Below are positions 10,718-22,744 of a stretch of 64,000 nt of DNA, piece after piece; the stretch's first letter is position 1; each line of letters opens with the position of its first letter. Source of the stretch: Hirsutella rhossiliensis (Eukaryota > Ascomycota > Sordariomycetes > Hypocreales > Ophiocordycipitaceae); the NCBI RefSeq assembly GCF_020360975.1, contig NW_025408669.1, forward strand, positions 6,076,001 to 6,140,000, in the 5' to 3' direction. Position numbers and translations under genes: made by a program. The notes below the pieces were generated by a model. It ran no database searches and was not told the DNA's origin. It saw only the letters and a program-made list of their open reading frames with translations.

Positions 10718-12072
10718 ATGGGGTCTACAAAGGACGGCGTCAAGAGCGGCAGGCGCAAGGAGCACTCGGAGGCCAAGGACGGCGATGGCGTCAAGAGCGG
10801 CGGACACAAGAAGAAGCGCGCCGAGAGCAAGGCCAGCCATGGCGTCACGGCTGACGGACAAGACGCGGAGCATCCGGGCAAGGCCAACGACAGCGACCAG
10901 GCCGGCGGACCCAAGGAGCACCCGGAAATGGCCAACGACGGCGAGGCACACGCAGAGACCAACAAGGCCCCCGGTGGCGGCGTGAAAGCGGACGGACCCA
11001 AGGATCCCCCGGATAGCAAGGCCAACCCGGAGAGCAAGGCCAACGACAGCGTCAAGCGCGACGGACTCGCTGGGCGCGCCGAGACCAAGGCCGATAATGG
11101 CAACAAGCCCGGCGTGGTCACCTCGATACCCGAGGTGCCCATCACGGTACAGCGCAAGCCGTTTGTGCAGCCCGACGACAAAGTGCGGCTCCCCCATGCC
11201 GGTACGTCGTCGTTGAACCTACCCCGAGTCTGGGTTGGAGTCGCGGCTGATCCCGTGCCGTTTGCAGGAACAGCAAGGGCCAGCCTAGCTGCCACGTACG
11301 AACGCCCCGACGGAACGGCCCAGGGTGGCTGGGCCGAGCGTCATCAGAACCAGACTGTGAGTGGTTTTCCCGAACCGTTGATGAAGTGGTGAACAAGTAG
11401 CTGATGGTGATGCTTTTGCCCCAGGTTCTTCAGCAGCATGTCGAGTTCTTTGACCAGGCAAGTCGTTGGCGGACGGAGACAGACCTACGCAGGCGACTCT
11501 AGGGCTAACAAACCCCCAGGACCGTGACGGCGTCATCTGGCCTGTCGACACGTTCAAGGGCTTCTACGCCCTGGGCTACGGCATCGCCTTCTCGCTCCTG
11601 GCCGCCGCCATCATCAACGGCGCCTTCTCGTACCCGACGCTCTCTGGCTACCTCCCGGACCCTTTGTTCCGCATCTACATCAGAAACATCCACAAGGACA
11701 AGCATGGCAGCGACAGCGGCACGTACGACGCCGAGGGCCGCTTCGTGCCGCAAAAGTTCGAGGAAATCTTCTCCAAGTACGCCGAGGGGAGGGACTACGT
11801 GACGGTCCCGGACGTGCTCAAGTTCCTCAGGGGACAGCGACTGCTTGCCGATCCGTTTGGATGGCTTGGGGCCCTCTTTGAGTGTAAGTCACGCCCGCCT
11901 CGGACGAGAGTACAAGGACTGACGTGTTTGTTGAGCTGTAGGGCTCGCAACCTACCTTTTGCTCTGGCCTGCAAACGGGCGCATGGCCAAGGAGGACATC
12001 CGCGGGGTGTACGACGGCAGCATCTTCTACACCATTGCCGCAAGGCGCGAGAAGTTGAAGAATCGAGGCTGA
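10718..12072 (+). CDS. Caleosin / lipid-droplet peroxygenase with charged N-terminal extension
   Basis: Five exons: 10718-11201, 11268-11356, 11425-11457, 11520-11883, 11942-12072; 366 residues, TGA 12070-12072. The third intron starts with GCAAGT, a GC-AG intron; the others are GT-AG of 58-68 nt. Residues 1-~140 are Lys/Ala/Asp-rich, degenerate and repetitive (recurring KAND, KADG, ESKA). The caleosin domain follows: RKPFVQP, QQHVEFFDQ with a candidate haem His196, EF-hand DRDGVIWPVDTFKG (from Asp203), a hydrophobic segment ALGYGIAFSLLAAAI, proline-containing YLPDPLFRIYIRNIHKDKHG, and C-terminal GVYDGSIFYTIA. Family knowledge: caleosins bind calcium and haem, sit on lipid droplets/ER and have peroxygenase activity on fatty-acid hydroperoxides. 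The long N-terminus is more than twice the usual leader. Splice joins keep frame throughout. Confidence 0.9.
11458..11519 (+). other. GC-AG intron in the caleosin gene
   Basis: CAG before GCAAGT, a GCTAAC branch-point-like site near the 3' end, and CCCCCAG acceptor. Removing it joins FFDQ to DRDG, restoring the caleosin EF-hand in frame. Confidence 0.85.
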
Positions 12073-12980
12073 TGCGTGGACGACAACCGGCCGGGATGGA
12101 CCGTATGGGAGGAAAGAGTTTGGGAAGCCCACTTGGTACGAGGCCAATTCAAAGGGCCAGCCGAACCTTGTTGGAGCTGCTTCCAACCATCGATGATTGA
12201 TTTGCGGATCAGACGTGAACTGAGGCGGAGGAGTTTGTGGCGCCGTCGAGTTCGCCCCCCGTCATGTGGAATCACCGTTGTTTTGTTCCTCCCTTCCATA
12301 TGCTCACTTATGTTCTTGTTGAGTTAGGTTAGCAACTTAGTCATCTGCCGCGCGCTTCGTCTGATGGACGCTTGGCTGGTCTGGCCTGATCATCCAAGCG
12401 TCAGACTACCAAACACGCGACTTACAAATCAAGGACCAGACACAGACAACGGCCGTCCGTCTCTGGAGCCCTCGCCTGTGTCCACACACACCCCGTCCAC
12501 ACACCCCGATCAAGCTCCGTGTGTCGGCCCTGTCGGGGAAGCTGTGCTGCTTGATAATCACCCCTCGCGTTGAAACCGAAGCCGTCCTCCATGGCCCGTC
12601 ATCATCAGCACTAGCATGGCGCTCCATGGCGCTCCATGGCTCCCCCTTTCCTTGCCATCTGCCGTCCTTTGCTGTTCTTGTCGCAGAACCGACCAGAGGG
12701 GGACCGTGATGGCAAGCTAAATGTGCGCGTGTTTGCTAAGCACCCGCCAGACTCGGGCACATGTGGAGATGGCCTATTTCTAAGCCAGAGCTCTAGAGTT
12801 TTAGACGGGGCAGCTCGACGGATGCGTTCTGGTATATAAGTACGACTTGGTGTGTCTGGTAGCTGTGGCACATTAGGCTCTGGGCAGATATCTTCCACGT
12901 CTTGAACACTGTCCATCACCACTATACTCGTAAACACGCTCCATTCTACCAGCCCTTCTCCCCGTTTCACTTACTCGACG
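12073..12980. other. Intergenic, caleosin 3' region and GST promoter
   Basis: About 900 bp. It includes a short direct duplication (GGCGCTCCAT twice near 12620-12640) and, near the right end, a TATA element for the GST. No credible gene. Confidence 0.5.
12833..12840 (+). promoter_or_regulatory. TATA box of the GST gene
   Basis: TATATAAG lies about 140 bp before the start codon at 12981, leaving room for a 5' UTR of roughly 110 nt. Position and sequence fit a canonical TATA box. Confidence 0.6.
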
Positions 12981-13879
12981 ATGGCCGGTCTTAAGCCCAT
13001 TACCGTTTGGGTCCATGGTATGCCGGCTCTTTTCCCACTCTCCGCCGCCGAAGAAGCGGGTCTAACGAGTGATGCTCCCAGTTGGCGGCCCCAACCCTTA
13101 CAAAGTCCTCATCGCGCTCGAGGAGCTCGGCATTGCCTACGAAAAGGTAAGATGGCGGCGCCAAATACCCAAGACCGTCGCTAACCACGTCCGTTAGATC
13201 GTCGTTGAGAACCCCAAGGACGAGTCTTTCCTGGCCATCAATCCCAACGGGCGTCTGCCGGCCATCAAGGACCCCAACCACGGCGACCTCATCCTGTGGG
13301 AGTCGGGCGCCATCCTCGAGTACCTTGTCGACACGTACGACAAGGAGGGCAAGTTGACCTTGACGTCCCACGCCGACAAGTGGCACCTGAAGCAGTACCT
13401 GCACTTCCAGATGTCCGGCCAGGTGAGTCTGAGCCGCAACCAGCCGCCCTCTTCCGAGAGCTGACATGCGTTCAAGGGCCCCTATTACGGCCAGTCAATC
13501 TGGTTCAACAAATACCACCCGGAAGACGTGCCGAGCGCGAAGAAGCGCTACGAGGATCAGACGGTGCGCGTCTTTGGCGTCTTGGACAAGATCCTCGAGG
13601 GCAAAAAGTATCTTGTCGGAGAGAAATTGTAAGTTGTCGACCCCCCACTTTCCGTTGTCTCCATGTAAGGGGCACATTTCATGACAAGAGCTCGACTGAC
13701 CCCCTTGCCTCTCCAGCACCTACGCCGACCTAGCCTTTATCCCTTGGGATAACGCCATGAAGAACTTCCTGCCCGAGGTCTGGGACAGGAACCAAGTCAA
13801 GAGCAAGTATCCCAACTACGCTGCTTGGCACGCCCGCCTCGTTGAGCGTCCGGCCGTGAAGAAGGTGTACGGCTTATAG
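12981..13879 (+). CDS. Glutathione S-transferase, Ure2-like
   Basis: Five exons: 12981-13017, 13082-13146, 13198-13422, 13477-13628, 13717-13879; 213 residues, TAG 13877-13879. All introns are short GT-AG. The N-terminal thioredoxin fold shows GGPNPYKVLIALEELGI, the cis-Pro segment NPNGRLPAI and ESGAILEYLVDTYD, which binds the glutathione gamma-glutamyl group. The helical C-terminal domain includes HLKQYLHFQMSGQGPYYGQ and LTYADLAFIPW, the N-capping box region. This is the pattern of fungal Ure2/GstA-like GSTs of cytosolic detoxification and peroxide defence. No N-terminal prion-like extension is present, unlike yeast Ure2. A clear TATA box upstream suggests inducible expression. Confidence 0.9.
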
Positions 13880-14128
13880 ACGCACTCGGTTGCTGGGTTG
13901 GGGCAGTTCGTGCTCAGGCTTACATTGGATCTTGAATGTCGCAGCTCTCTCCCTCCCACAGCTCATGTGAGCTAGAATGTATCGACGTCTAGAATAATAA
14001 GTCATCTCTGAAGGCGCCCCCCAACCCCCAATCTGTGATGCATCCTCGTACTCGTGTCATCTCGACGGATGATCATCATGGCTGGTCCCGCATCCACATA
14101 CGGCGCTATCAAGACCAAAGTACACTCA

Positions 14129-14644
14129 TCAATCATCCCAAATGGCCGCCCTGGCCTTGTCGGCGTCGTCGCGTCGCCTCTGCTCTTCAGCCTTTTCCTG
14201 CTCCTTGCGCCTCTTCTCCTGCTCCCGGACGGATTTCTGATAGGCCCTCTGCTCCTCCGTCTGCTTTGGCGCCTTGAGCCCCAGCCCGGCGGCAATCATG
14301 CGCCGAGCCACGGCATCCGTCTTTTCCGGCCGTCGGGTCTGCGGGCCACCATCCCCACCACCGGGCGATGCGCTTACAGCCGGCTCCGCGTCCGGGTTCC
14401 AGCCATGCGGAGAGCTAAACTGCGGCGATTTGGGCGCGGGCGGGGCTGGCGATGACGCCTCGGCTCTGGGAAGAGGTGTTTTCACCTCGTCTTCGGACGA
14501 CAGCTCATCTTGGTCCTCCCACGAGTCTAGAACTTCCTTGTTCTTCTTGGCCTTGGGCGGTTTTGGAGCTCCTTTGGAGCCTTCCAGCTTCAGGTCTGGT
14601 AGTGAAGATGCGGCGTCGTCTTTGTCCCGCGCCGACGAAGCCAT
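14129..14644 (-). CDS. Small conserved coiled-coil protein, function unknown
   Basis: 171 residues if translation starts at MASSARDKDD (ATG 14644-14642). The frame stays open another 225 bp upstream, but that part is Arg/Ser-rich with no conserved look, so the shorter start is preferred. Seen: Lys/Pro-rich segment, acidic WEDQDELSSEDE, a Pro/Ser-rich linker, then DAVARRMIAAGLGLKAPKQT and a highly charged helix of Glu/Arg/Lys repeats ending AAIWDD. I recognise this layout from uncharacterised fungal proteins but know no function. The charged single helix and acidic patch suggest an RNA- or ribosome-associated role, which is speculation. It converges with the GST gene and diverges from Lon. Confidence 0.65.
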   Translation of the reverse strand: MASSARDKDDAASSLPDLKLEGSKGAPKPPKAKKNKEVLDSWEDQDELSSEDEVKTPLPRAEASSPAPPAPKSPQFSSPHGWNPDAEPAVSASPGGGDGGPQTRRPEKTDAVARRMIAAGLGLKAPKQTEEQRAYQKSVREQEKRRKEQEKAEEQRRRDDADKARAAIWDD

Positions 14645-15554
14645 GGATGGAGAACCGCGGCCGAGGCAGCGCAAAGCAGCCTCGACCTTGACGACAGGCC
14701 GGCGGGGGGCAGAGATAGTGGGAGTACGCAGATGAAAGATGGCTTGAATGGCTTGTTCCAATGGTCTCCGAGAAAAGAGATATATGCGTAATTTGTTCTT
14801 CGATGCCGAGGCGCAGGATGGACTCAATAAAGCCTGTGTCGAGGGAGATCGAGAGCTCATCCGTGACACAGGGCGTTGTTCAGCCCCCCGTTAGAGGGGA
14901 GCGCCTCGCTAGATACCTATGTGCACGTGCGTGGAATCTTGGAGTGCCTGGGCAGCGGCTCGGATACTCCCTATCATTTGCATTAAAGAAAGAAAGAGAT
15001 GACCGGAACATTTCTGACCCGAATCGAGCTATGCGCAAAGATTTCAAGTGCCTCCAATGTTGCACGTCCTTGCCAGTTGTGATGGCGAGGATAACGTCGA
15101 GTGAATTGTCGCCGCCTCGCTAATGCTCTCTTACGGATAACGACCAATGGAGCTGCTGCAGTGAGAAGATAGTATGCCCAAAATCAGAATATGAGCCACT
15201 CGGGGGCTTGCTCCAGACAGCCGAGGATCAGCCGGTGGAAGATCCTAGCTCATAATTACCGTAGCTCACCCCCATGGCCGCCCGTCTTTTTCCTCGCCTG
15301 ATGATGTCGCGGTGCTCCAATTAGTCCGCATTTTGCCCTGCTAGACGCCCGGCCGCCCAGACCTCCTCCGCAGCGGCGATGCTGCCCATTCTCGCCTCCA
15401 CGACGCGCACATCCCCATTGCAGTAGAGCTGCACGCCTCCTGTCCCGGTTGCTCTGCCTGCCGATTCCAGGCGCGTCCCGTCGCCCTCTTCGGCCGAATC
15501 TCGCCTTTCACTCTCGCCAGCTCTGGCTCAGCGGCCTGGCTCACACATCATACC
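14645..15554. promoter_or_regulatory. Divergent promoter region, coiled-coil gene / Lon
   Basis: About 900 bp between divergent starts. The part nearest Lon (15340-15554) is C-rich and probably the Lon 5' leader. No named regulatory site identified. Confidence 0.4.
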
Positions 15555-18500
15555 ATGATGCCGCGATGCCGCGTCTCCGGACGCTTCGCGCTCGAGCGCC
15601 CCCATCTCCCAGCGACCAGAGCTCTCTCCAGGCCCCTGTCCCGGACCCGGGCCGCGACGCCGCCCTGCCTCTCGAGTCACTACGCCTGCGCTCGCCCCTT
15701 GCCCGCCCTCCGCTCGCGACTAAACCTGGCATGCTTCTCGACGACTGCCATGGCCAGCAAGGAAAAGGATAACAAGGACAAGGGCGGCAACTTCTTCGAC
15801 TCCGCCGTTGAACCACCCACCGAACCGCTTTCGGAAGAGGAGGTAAAGGCCAATCTCGACAACAACAAGAAGGAGCTCGACGACAAGGCTGTCCCAGAAC
15901 CCAAAGCCAGCGACGCCGACTTTACCGTCTCTGCCAAGACCGAAGGAAGCGGCTCCCCGGCGTCGGATGGCAAGGCCCCCGGCAGCTCGACAGGCGCGGG
16001 CTCCGGCTCGGCAGACGGCGGCTCCAGTGGCGATGGGGGAAAACGGGGTCGCAAATCGACCGAGAAAGCGCTCCAGAAGCCTGTCGTGCCCGAAGTATAC
16101 CCTCAGGTGCTCGCCATCCCAATCGCTCGGCGGCCGCTCTTCCCCGGTTTCTACAAAGCTATAACCATCAAGGATCCAGACGTCGCCACCGCCATCACCG
16201 AATCCATCAAGCGTGGCCAGCCATACGTTGGCGCCTTTCTCTTCAAGGACGAAAACGAAGACGAGGACATCATTAGGGATGCCAATGACGTGTATGACGT
16301 CGGCGTCTTCGCACAGATTACGAGCGCCTTTCCCATACACGGCCAAGAGGGCGCCTTGACCGCCATCCTATACCCCCACCGCCGCATCCGACTCTCCAGC
16401 CTCTTGCCACCGGGCGGCCATGATGCCAAAAAGGCCGATACAAAGGCCGACACCAAAGCCGAAGCAAAGGTCGAGCCCGAGGTGCCGCAGCCCATCCCCT
16501 CCAAGCCTGCCGAGGACGATGCCAGTCAAGATAAAAAGGGAGACGTGGTGGCAAGCTTCGAAGAGGCGGCCGTGGAGAAGAAGCCAGACCAAGTGGCGGA
16601 GCGATACGAACCCACCTCGTTCCTCAAGCGATATCCCGTCAGCCTCGTCAACGTGGAGAACCTGGCAGACGAGCCCGTCGATCCCAAGAGCCCGGTCATT
16701 CGGGCTGTCACCAACGAGATTGTCAACGTCTTCAAGGAGGTTGCCACCATGAACAACCTCTTCCGCGACCAGATATCAACCTTTTCAATGAGTCAGTCTA
16801 CCGGTAACGTGACCTCAGAGCCCGGGAAGCTCGCCGATTTCGCCGCCGCCGTGTCCTCGGGGGAGCAGAATGAGCTGCAGGAAGTGCTTGCATGCATGAA
16901 CGTGGAGGAAAGGATGCAAAAGGCTTTGATCGTGCTGAAAAAAGAGCTCATGAACGCCCAACTGCAATCCAAGATTACCAAGGACGTGGAGAGTAAGATT
17001 AGCAAGCGGCAGCGCGAGTACTGGCTCATGGAGCAGATGAAGGGCATCCGTCGCGAGCTCGGCCTCGAATCCGATGGCAAGGACAAGCTGGTCGAGAAGT
17101 TCAAGGAAAAAGCCGGTAAGCTGGCCATGCCCGAGGCGGTCCGCAAAGTCTTCGAAGAGGAGCTTAACAAGCTCGCTCACCTGGAAACGGCTGCCTCTGA
17201 GTTTAATGTGACTCGGAACTACCTGGACTGGCTCACTCAGATTCCGTGGGGGCAGAGGAGTCCCGAGAATTTCGGCATTCCCAACGCCGTCAAGGTACTG
17301 GACGAAGACCACTATGGCCTGCAGGACGTCAAGGACCGCATCTTGGAGTTTATCGCCGTGGGCAAGCTGCGCGGCACCGTCGAGGGAAAGATACTCTGCT
17401 TCGTCGGCCCCCCCGGTGTCGGCAAGACAAGCATTGGCAAATCCATCGCTAGGGCCTTGAACCGACAGTACTACAGGTTCAGTGTCGGAGGCCTGACCGA
17501 TGTGGCGGAAATCAAGGGCCACCGCAGGACATATGTGGGCGCGCTGCCGGGCCGGATTGTTCAGGCATTGAAGAAGTGTCAGACCGAGAACCCGCTCATC
17601 TTGATCGACGAGGTCGACAAGATCGGCCGGGGATACCAGGGAGATCCCTCTTCGGCACTGCTCGAGCTCCTGGACCCGGAGCAAAATAACTCCTTCCTGG
17701 ACCACTACATGGATGTGCCGGTCGACCTGTCCAAAGTCCTCTTCGTGTGCACTGCCAACATGACAGACACGATTCCGAGGCCGCTTTTGGATCGCATGGA
17801 ATTAATCACGCTCTCGGGTTACGTCGCGGACGAGAAGAAGGCCATTGCCAACAGGTACCTTGCTCCGGCGGCAAAGGAAGCAGCCGGCCTCAAGGAGGCA
17901 CATGTCGAGCTCACCGGCGAGGCGATCGAGGAGCTCATCAAGTCGTACTGTCGGGAGTCGGGTGTTCGCAACTTGAAGAAACAGATCGAAAAGGTCTATC
18001 GAAAGTCTGCCTTGAAGATTGTTCAAGACCTCGGAGAGGAGGTCATCCCTGAGGACGAAGCCCTGACAGAGGATGGCAAATCAGCATTGCAAGCAGAGGA
18101 GCGAAAGTCGGAAGACGCGAGCGAAGGCGCAGCGGCCGAGGGAGGGGACAAGAGTGTTGCGGAATCAGACGAGGTGGAGACGACGGAAAAGCCGCGGAAG
18201 CCACTGAGTGTGCCGGACTCGGTCCACATCGAGATCGGAAAGGACAACCTCACCGATTACATCGGACCGCCCGTGTTCACATCGGACCGCCTCTACGACG
18301 TGAGTCCACCCGGCGTGTCCATGGGCCTGGCTTGGACCCAGATGGGCGGCGCGGCCATGTACATCGAGTCTATCCTGCAGGCGCCACTGAGGCCCAGCAC
18401 CCGGCCGCAACTGGAGATCACGGGCAACCTCAAGTCGGTGATGAAGGAGTCGACGACGATCGCCTACTCGTTCGCCAAGTCCTTCATGGTCAAGCAGTTT

Positions 18501-19024
18501 GCGGACAATCACTTCTTCGACAAGGCCAAGCTGCACCTGCACGTGCCCGATGGGGCCGTCTCCAAGGACGGGCCGTCGGCTGGCATCACCATGGCGACCT
18601 CGCTCTTGTCCCTTGCCTTGGACGCCCCTGTCAACCCGACGGTGGCCATGACGGGCGAGCTCACCCTGACGGGCAAGGTGCTGAGGATCGGCGGCCTGAG
18701 GGAGAAGACGGTGGCGGCGAGAAGAGCGGGCTGCAAGACCATCATCTTCCCCAGCGACAACACGTCGGACTGGCTGGAGCTGCCTGAGGTATGTGGCTGT
18801 CCTTGGCGACAAGTAACCCCTTTCGACGCGTGCATGACTTGCTGACCGTCAAATTACTGCAGAACATCAAAGAGGGTATCGAGGGTCACGCGGTCGGGTG
18901 GTATGGCGAGGTATTTGACCTCGTGTTTCCCGACCTCGATCGCAAGCAGGCGAACGAATGTAAGATTTGCGAGTGGAAAAGCCAGCAGAAGGAGGAGCCT
19001 GAGCGACCCCAAGAGGACGAATAG
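15555..19024 (+). CDS. PIM1: Mitochondrial Lon protease (Pim1)
   Basis: Two exons, 15555-18788 and 18863-19024 (intron 74 nt, GTATGT...CTGCAG); 1131 residues, close to fungal Lon length. The N-terminus is Arg-rich and lacks acidic residues for long stretches, a mitochondrial presequence; a second Met (MASKEKD, residue 66) follows it. After a disordered Ser/Gly/Glu linker comes the LonN domain (from YPQVLAIPIARRPLFPGF) with a Lys/Ala-rich insert. The AAA+ module has Walker A GPPGVGKT at 618-625 and Walker B LILIDE at 681-686. The protease domain has Ser1008 in DGPSAG and Lys1051 in GGLREK, 43 residues apart as in E. coli Lon. Role: ATP-dependent degradation of misfolded and oxidised matrix proteins and mtDNA maintenance. 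All catalytic residues are intact. Confidence 0.97.
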
Positions 19025-22000
19025 ACGACGTATTTAGACCAGGCCATGTAAGGATGTGCATGAGGGCGGGCGCTGCCGGGCCAGTGGCACTCGCACTCTC
19101 CCCCCCGCCCCTGTTTGTTGATCGGGGCTGGTTGCGGGGAGCGGCATGACTTGGCGTTTTGACATTTGTTTGGGCACGATCAAGAGGAAGCGAGAGATGA
19201 TATATTTCATGGAGGCGGATTGGAGGAGGGACGGGCGGGGGAGAAGCCGAGTTGCTGACTCGAATGACTTGTAAAAACACACACTCCTATCATACTCTTC
19301 GGCGACGTCAGCAGCGGTGGTGAGGGTGGAGGAGGCGGACTTGCTGCTACTCATTGTTGTAGGAGCGAACAAACGGCTGGAGGTCGATTGATGCATGCCG
19401 TGGGAGAGGCGCCGCCGTATGCACTGCTCTTGTAAGCGGACGTCATTTCCTTGACGCCTCCTGTCATGGGGCGACAGGCGCTTGACTCGGACGGCTGCTG
19501 ACGCTGCTGCGAAGCATTCCTGTTTGTTGAGAGGAAATAAAGGTAGCGCAGACTGATGCACGCAGCGGTACGGCGCATGAGCGTGCCTTGGCTGGAAGCG
19601 GCTGCAAGAGCTAAAGTCTCGCAGGAGCAGGCAGTGCAATGCACCTAGTTCTTGGCATGCTCAAGTTGCCTTCCCGCTGTCCAGGACGGACAGACGGGCT
19701 CTGGGTAACACCAAGAGGGAGGCAATGCACTTCTGCAACCGGTAACCAGTGTCCGAATCCAGACCATGCCATGGGCGCGTGGTCCGGACAAGAACCCGTG
19801 TCACCGTTCAGCTTTTGCCCGCGAGCCGGGGAAACGGAAAAAGAGAGACAGTTCCACCGTCATGGGGCCCGGAGGTCCTTCGACCGGGACGAAAGTGGAA
19901 CCAACGCCCGGGACGGGCCTCGTTGCCCTAAGGTAGCCTGGATTGTTAGCGGCTCGGCTGTGGGGACGGACGGCGAACGTGCCCGTCGAGTGGGCGGTGT
20001 CAAACGCGGTCGAGCTTTGCCGTTAACGGCAACGACGTCGGTGGTTGGATGCCTGGATGGGATGGGATGATGGCACGAATGCGAGCATGTACGACGCAGA
20101 GTGATGCACGGGGTAGGTGAAGGACAAGAATGCGTGATGGCGGCTGACGGCCGGGCGATGATGGAATACGCAGACGACTCCCTGCGAGCCCAACGGGGTC
20201 AGAACGATGCCCAAGGAAATCGAGAAGCGCCGCTGCTGGCGCAGTGGTGCGTGGCCGAGAGGCAGCCGTCGCGCGCGACAGCCTCACTGCTGACTGACTG
20301 CCCCCATCAACTACCTACCTATTCCACCACCACGTTCAGTCCATGTTCGTTAGCCTCCCGCCGCCTCGTCCGTGGGCTGCACTCATGCCTGATCAGAGGC
20401 TAGTGACGTGTGAGAGCGAGAGTGAACGGTATGCAGGGTTCGAGGCGGGGTGATGCCGGCCGCTTTGCCTTTCATTTTCTTGAAGGGGGTGCGGTCGAAA
20501 CGGCTCCCGAGATTGGATTGGGCGGCGGGGGAGAGCGAGGCGATGCGCTGGCGCGATTGGGCTCGCAGCGTCCCCCATCCCACGTTGCCCAATGGATGCT
20601 TCTGCTGCTGCGGTCGGCGGGATGCATCATCCACGGGTACAGCCAAAATGGACTCGGGCTGAAGGGAGCGAGAGCCACGACCGACGACCAGACGGCAACG
20701 CTTGTTAGAGGACCCGGGAGGAGACGGGACCGAGAGAGCAGGACGTCATTGCCTGGCTGGCATCGAGGACTCGCATCGAGGACTCGCAGCATGCGCTCGT
20801 GGGCGGGTTTTTTCTAAGCAGTTACTTCATACATGACATGACATGGCATGGCATGGCATGGCATGACATGACAGGAGCCGGATCGTCGTGAGCAACGGCC
20901 GGGGCAATGGCGCCTTCATCGTCATGGTCCCGCTGGGGCCTGGTCGCTAGCCTCGACGCTTCTTGCGCTCGCTCACTCATGCTTGACCAGGAGAGGGTTA
21001 TTGACGCCCGATATGTTAGCAGAGGCTGTCGTTGGACGGTGAAGGAGGGAGACGGTTGGATGGGCCCGGCGAGTTGGATGCTGGGGTGGGGAGCAGCCCG
21101 GGGTGCGCGGAGACGATCGTTGTGGAGCTTGCGGAGCGGGTCGACGCGTCGCTGTCCATTTCACCTTTTCCTGGTTCAAGGATTGGTAGAGCAAAGTGAT
21201 GTAATTAGGCGCGTTGCTAGATGGATCATGGTCTGAGCCGGAGCAGAGGGCCAGGCTAGGGCTGTGCTTGGGATGGCCTCAGTGACTTGCGAGGTCCTAC
21301 CGCCGAATGGTGGGTCAGTATTGTTGTAATCTGATGGACACTGCACGGTACTGACCGCGGAGACGGCTCGGGTGCCCCTCGACTCCAATTGGAGAGTCCA
21401 AGCACAAAACGGCCATGATCACCAGGGCGCCTTGGTGCCTTGCCGATGGCCAAAGTTTGCTCGTCTCAGCTGCGCTGCAGCATGATGACTCTTCGGAGCT
21501 GCGTCGGGCCGCCCGCCAGACGAGCGAGCATCGCTGCAGGAGTACTCCGTCCTTGGGAGCATGCTACATGCGTCGGCGTGCAATCTTGGTCTGTGCCTCG
21601 GGTACTCACACCCCGTTGGTCACGTACACCTGCTCGAGGTTCGGCACATCACCGCTACGGTTCTTCCCGCATCAACCAGCCACCCCCCCCAAGGGGGATC
21701 TGAGACGGGCGCTAACAGCGCTGTGCCGTCCAGTAACTTACTCGCGGAGACGAGTCGAACCACGGGCAGCCTTAAGGGCACCTCGACACATCAACAATAG
21801 GGACTGCATTGTCCTCGTCACGATCCTCCTCCTCCTCCTCCCCTGCTGCTGCCTGCTCTTCTTCACCAGCCTGTCTCTCGTCCACATCCCATCTTCATCC
21901 GCCTCTTTTTGTATCAGTGCCCAGTGCACCAGAAAATTCCCTCTTTTATTCATCCCTCCCTGCCTTCCTCCATCCATTGCCCCCACCTCGCCTCCCTTTC

Positions 22001-22744
22001 TCCCCGCCGCCGCCCTACACCGAATTCTCGTCCAGCGCCGCCGCTCTGTGTCCATCATCGTCGATAAAAAGGCCCCTCGTCCATCAGATGCTGCCGCCCT
22101 TGTCGCTCCCGCGCCGGTCTCGCACCTGTCGGCCCCGTTGCACCACTCAGACGAGACAGCCAGCCGCCGCCGCCTAATCCCGAACACGAAGACAGCCTCA
22201 CCTCACCTCACCCACGCTCACCCCACCATCACCCCTGGTTCCCTTTTCTTCCACGCTCTCCGCCATAGCCATCCCTTTCCCCCTCTCTTCGCCTGTCTTT
22301 CTCTCACGCTGTGTTTCCGGGTACGTGTGTCACTCCTGCGATAAAGAAGAAGAAGAAGACGACGACGACTGCACGCTGGCCTAAAAGGGGACCTCGATAC
22401 TGCTCATGGCCGCTGTATGCCGGCACCCATCCCCTCTGCTTCGTCCCCCATCCCTCAAATCCTCTTCTTCTCCCTCGTCTGCCTGCACTTCTGACCTTCC
22501 ACCCTGCGTACCCAGTTTGTACAAGTGACATTGCCATTGCTGCAGAGGCTGTATGCGCTCACGTACCTACACCATACATGAACCCCCCGAGACACGTTCC
22601 CAGCCACGCTTCCTACGCCGTGATCGGGTCCTCCATCAGAATCGAGCGCTGAGTGCACTCTGCGAGCATCTGGTCAGCTTTGGAATTGCCATTGGCTGCT
22701 TCAGGTGTTCGCCTTGCCGCCAGAGCTCCGTTTTGCCCTCCAAC
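19025..22744. other. Large intergenic region (about 3.7 kb)
   Basis: No convincing gene. It has a pentamer tandem repeat near 20.83 kb and a very pyrimidine-rich stretch from about 21.8 to 22.3 kb that probably forms the promoter and 5' leader of the kinase-like gene. Longer open frames here are GC-driven, lack homology I recognise and have low-complexity composition. An unrecognised ncRNA cannot be excluded. Confidence 0.45.
20831..20873 (+). repeat. Pentamer tandem repeat (RCATG)n
   Basis: Eight to nine head-to-tail units of ACATG or GCATG, ordered as ACATG block, GCATG block, ACATG again. The A/G difference at position 1 is symmetrical about the centre. Confidence 0.9.

Noticed and set aside
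21415..22344. 309-residue open frame before the kinase-like gene
   Set aside because: Pyrimidine-driven low-complexity translation (Ser/Pro/Leu runs) with no recognisable domain; better explained as promoter and 5' leader.
22553..22744. Upstream in-frame ATG extending the kinase-like protein by 64 residues
   Set aside because: The extension has no conserved character; MALPEG at 22745 gives the more plausible N-terminus.
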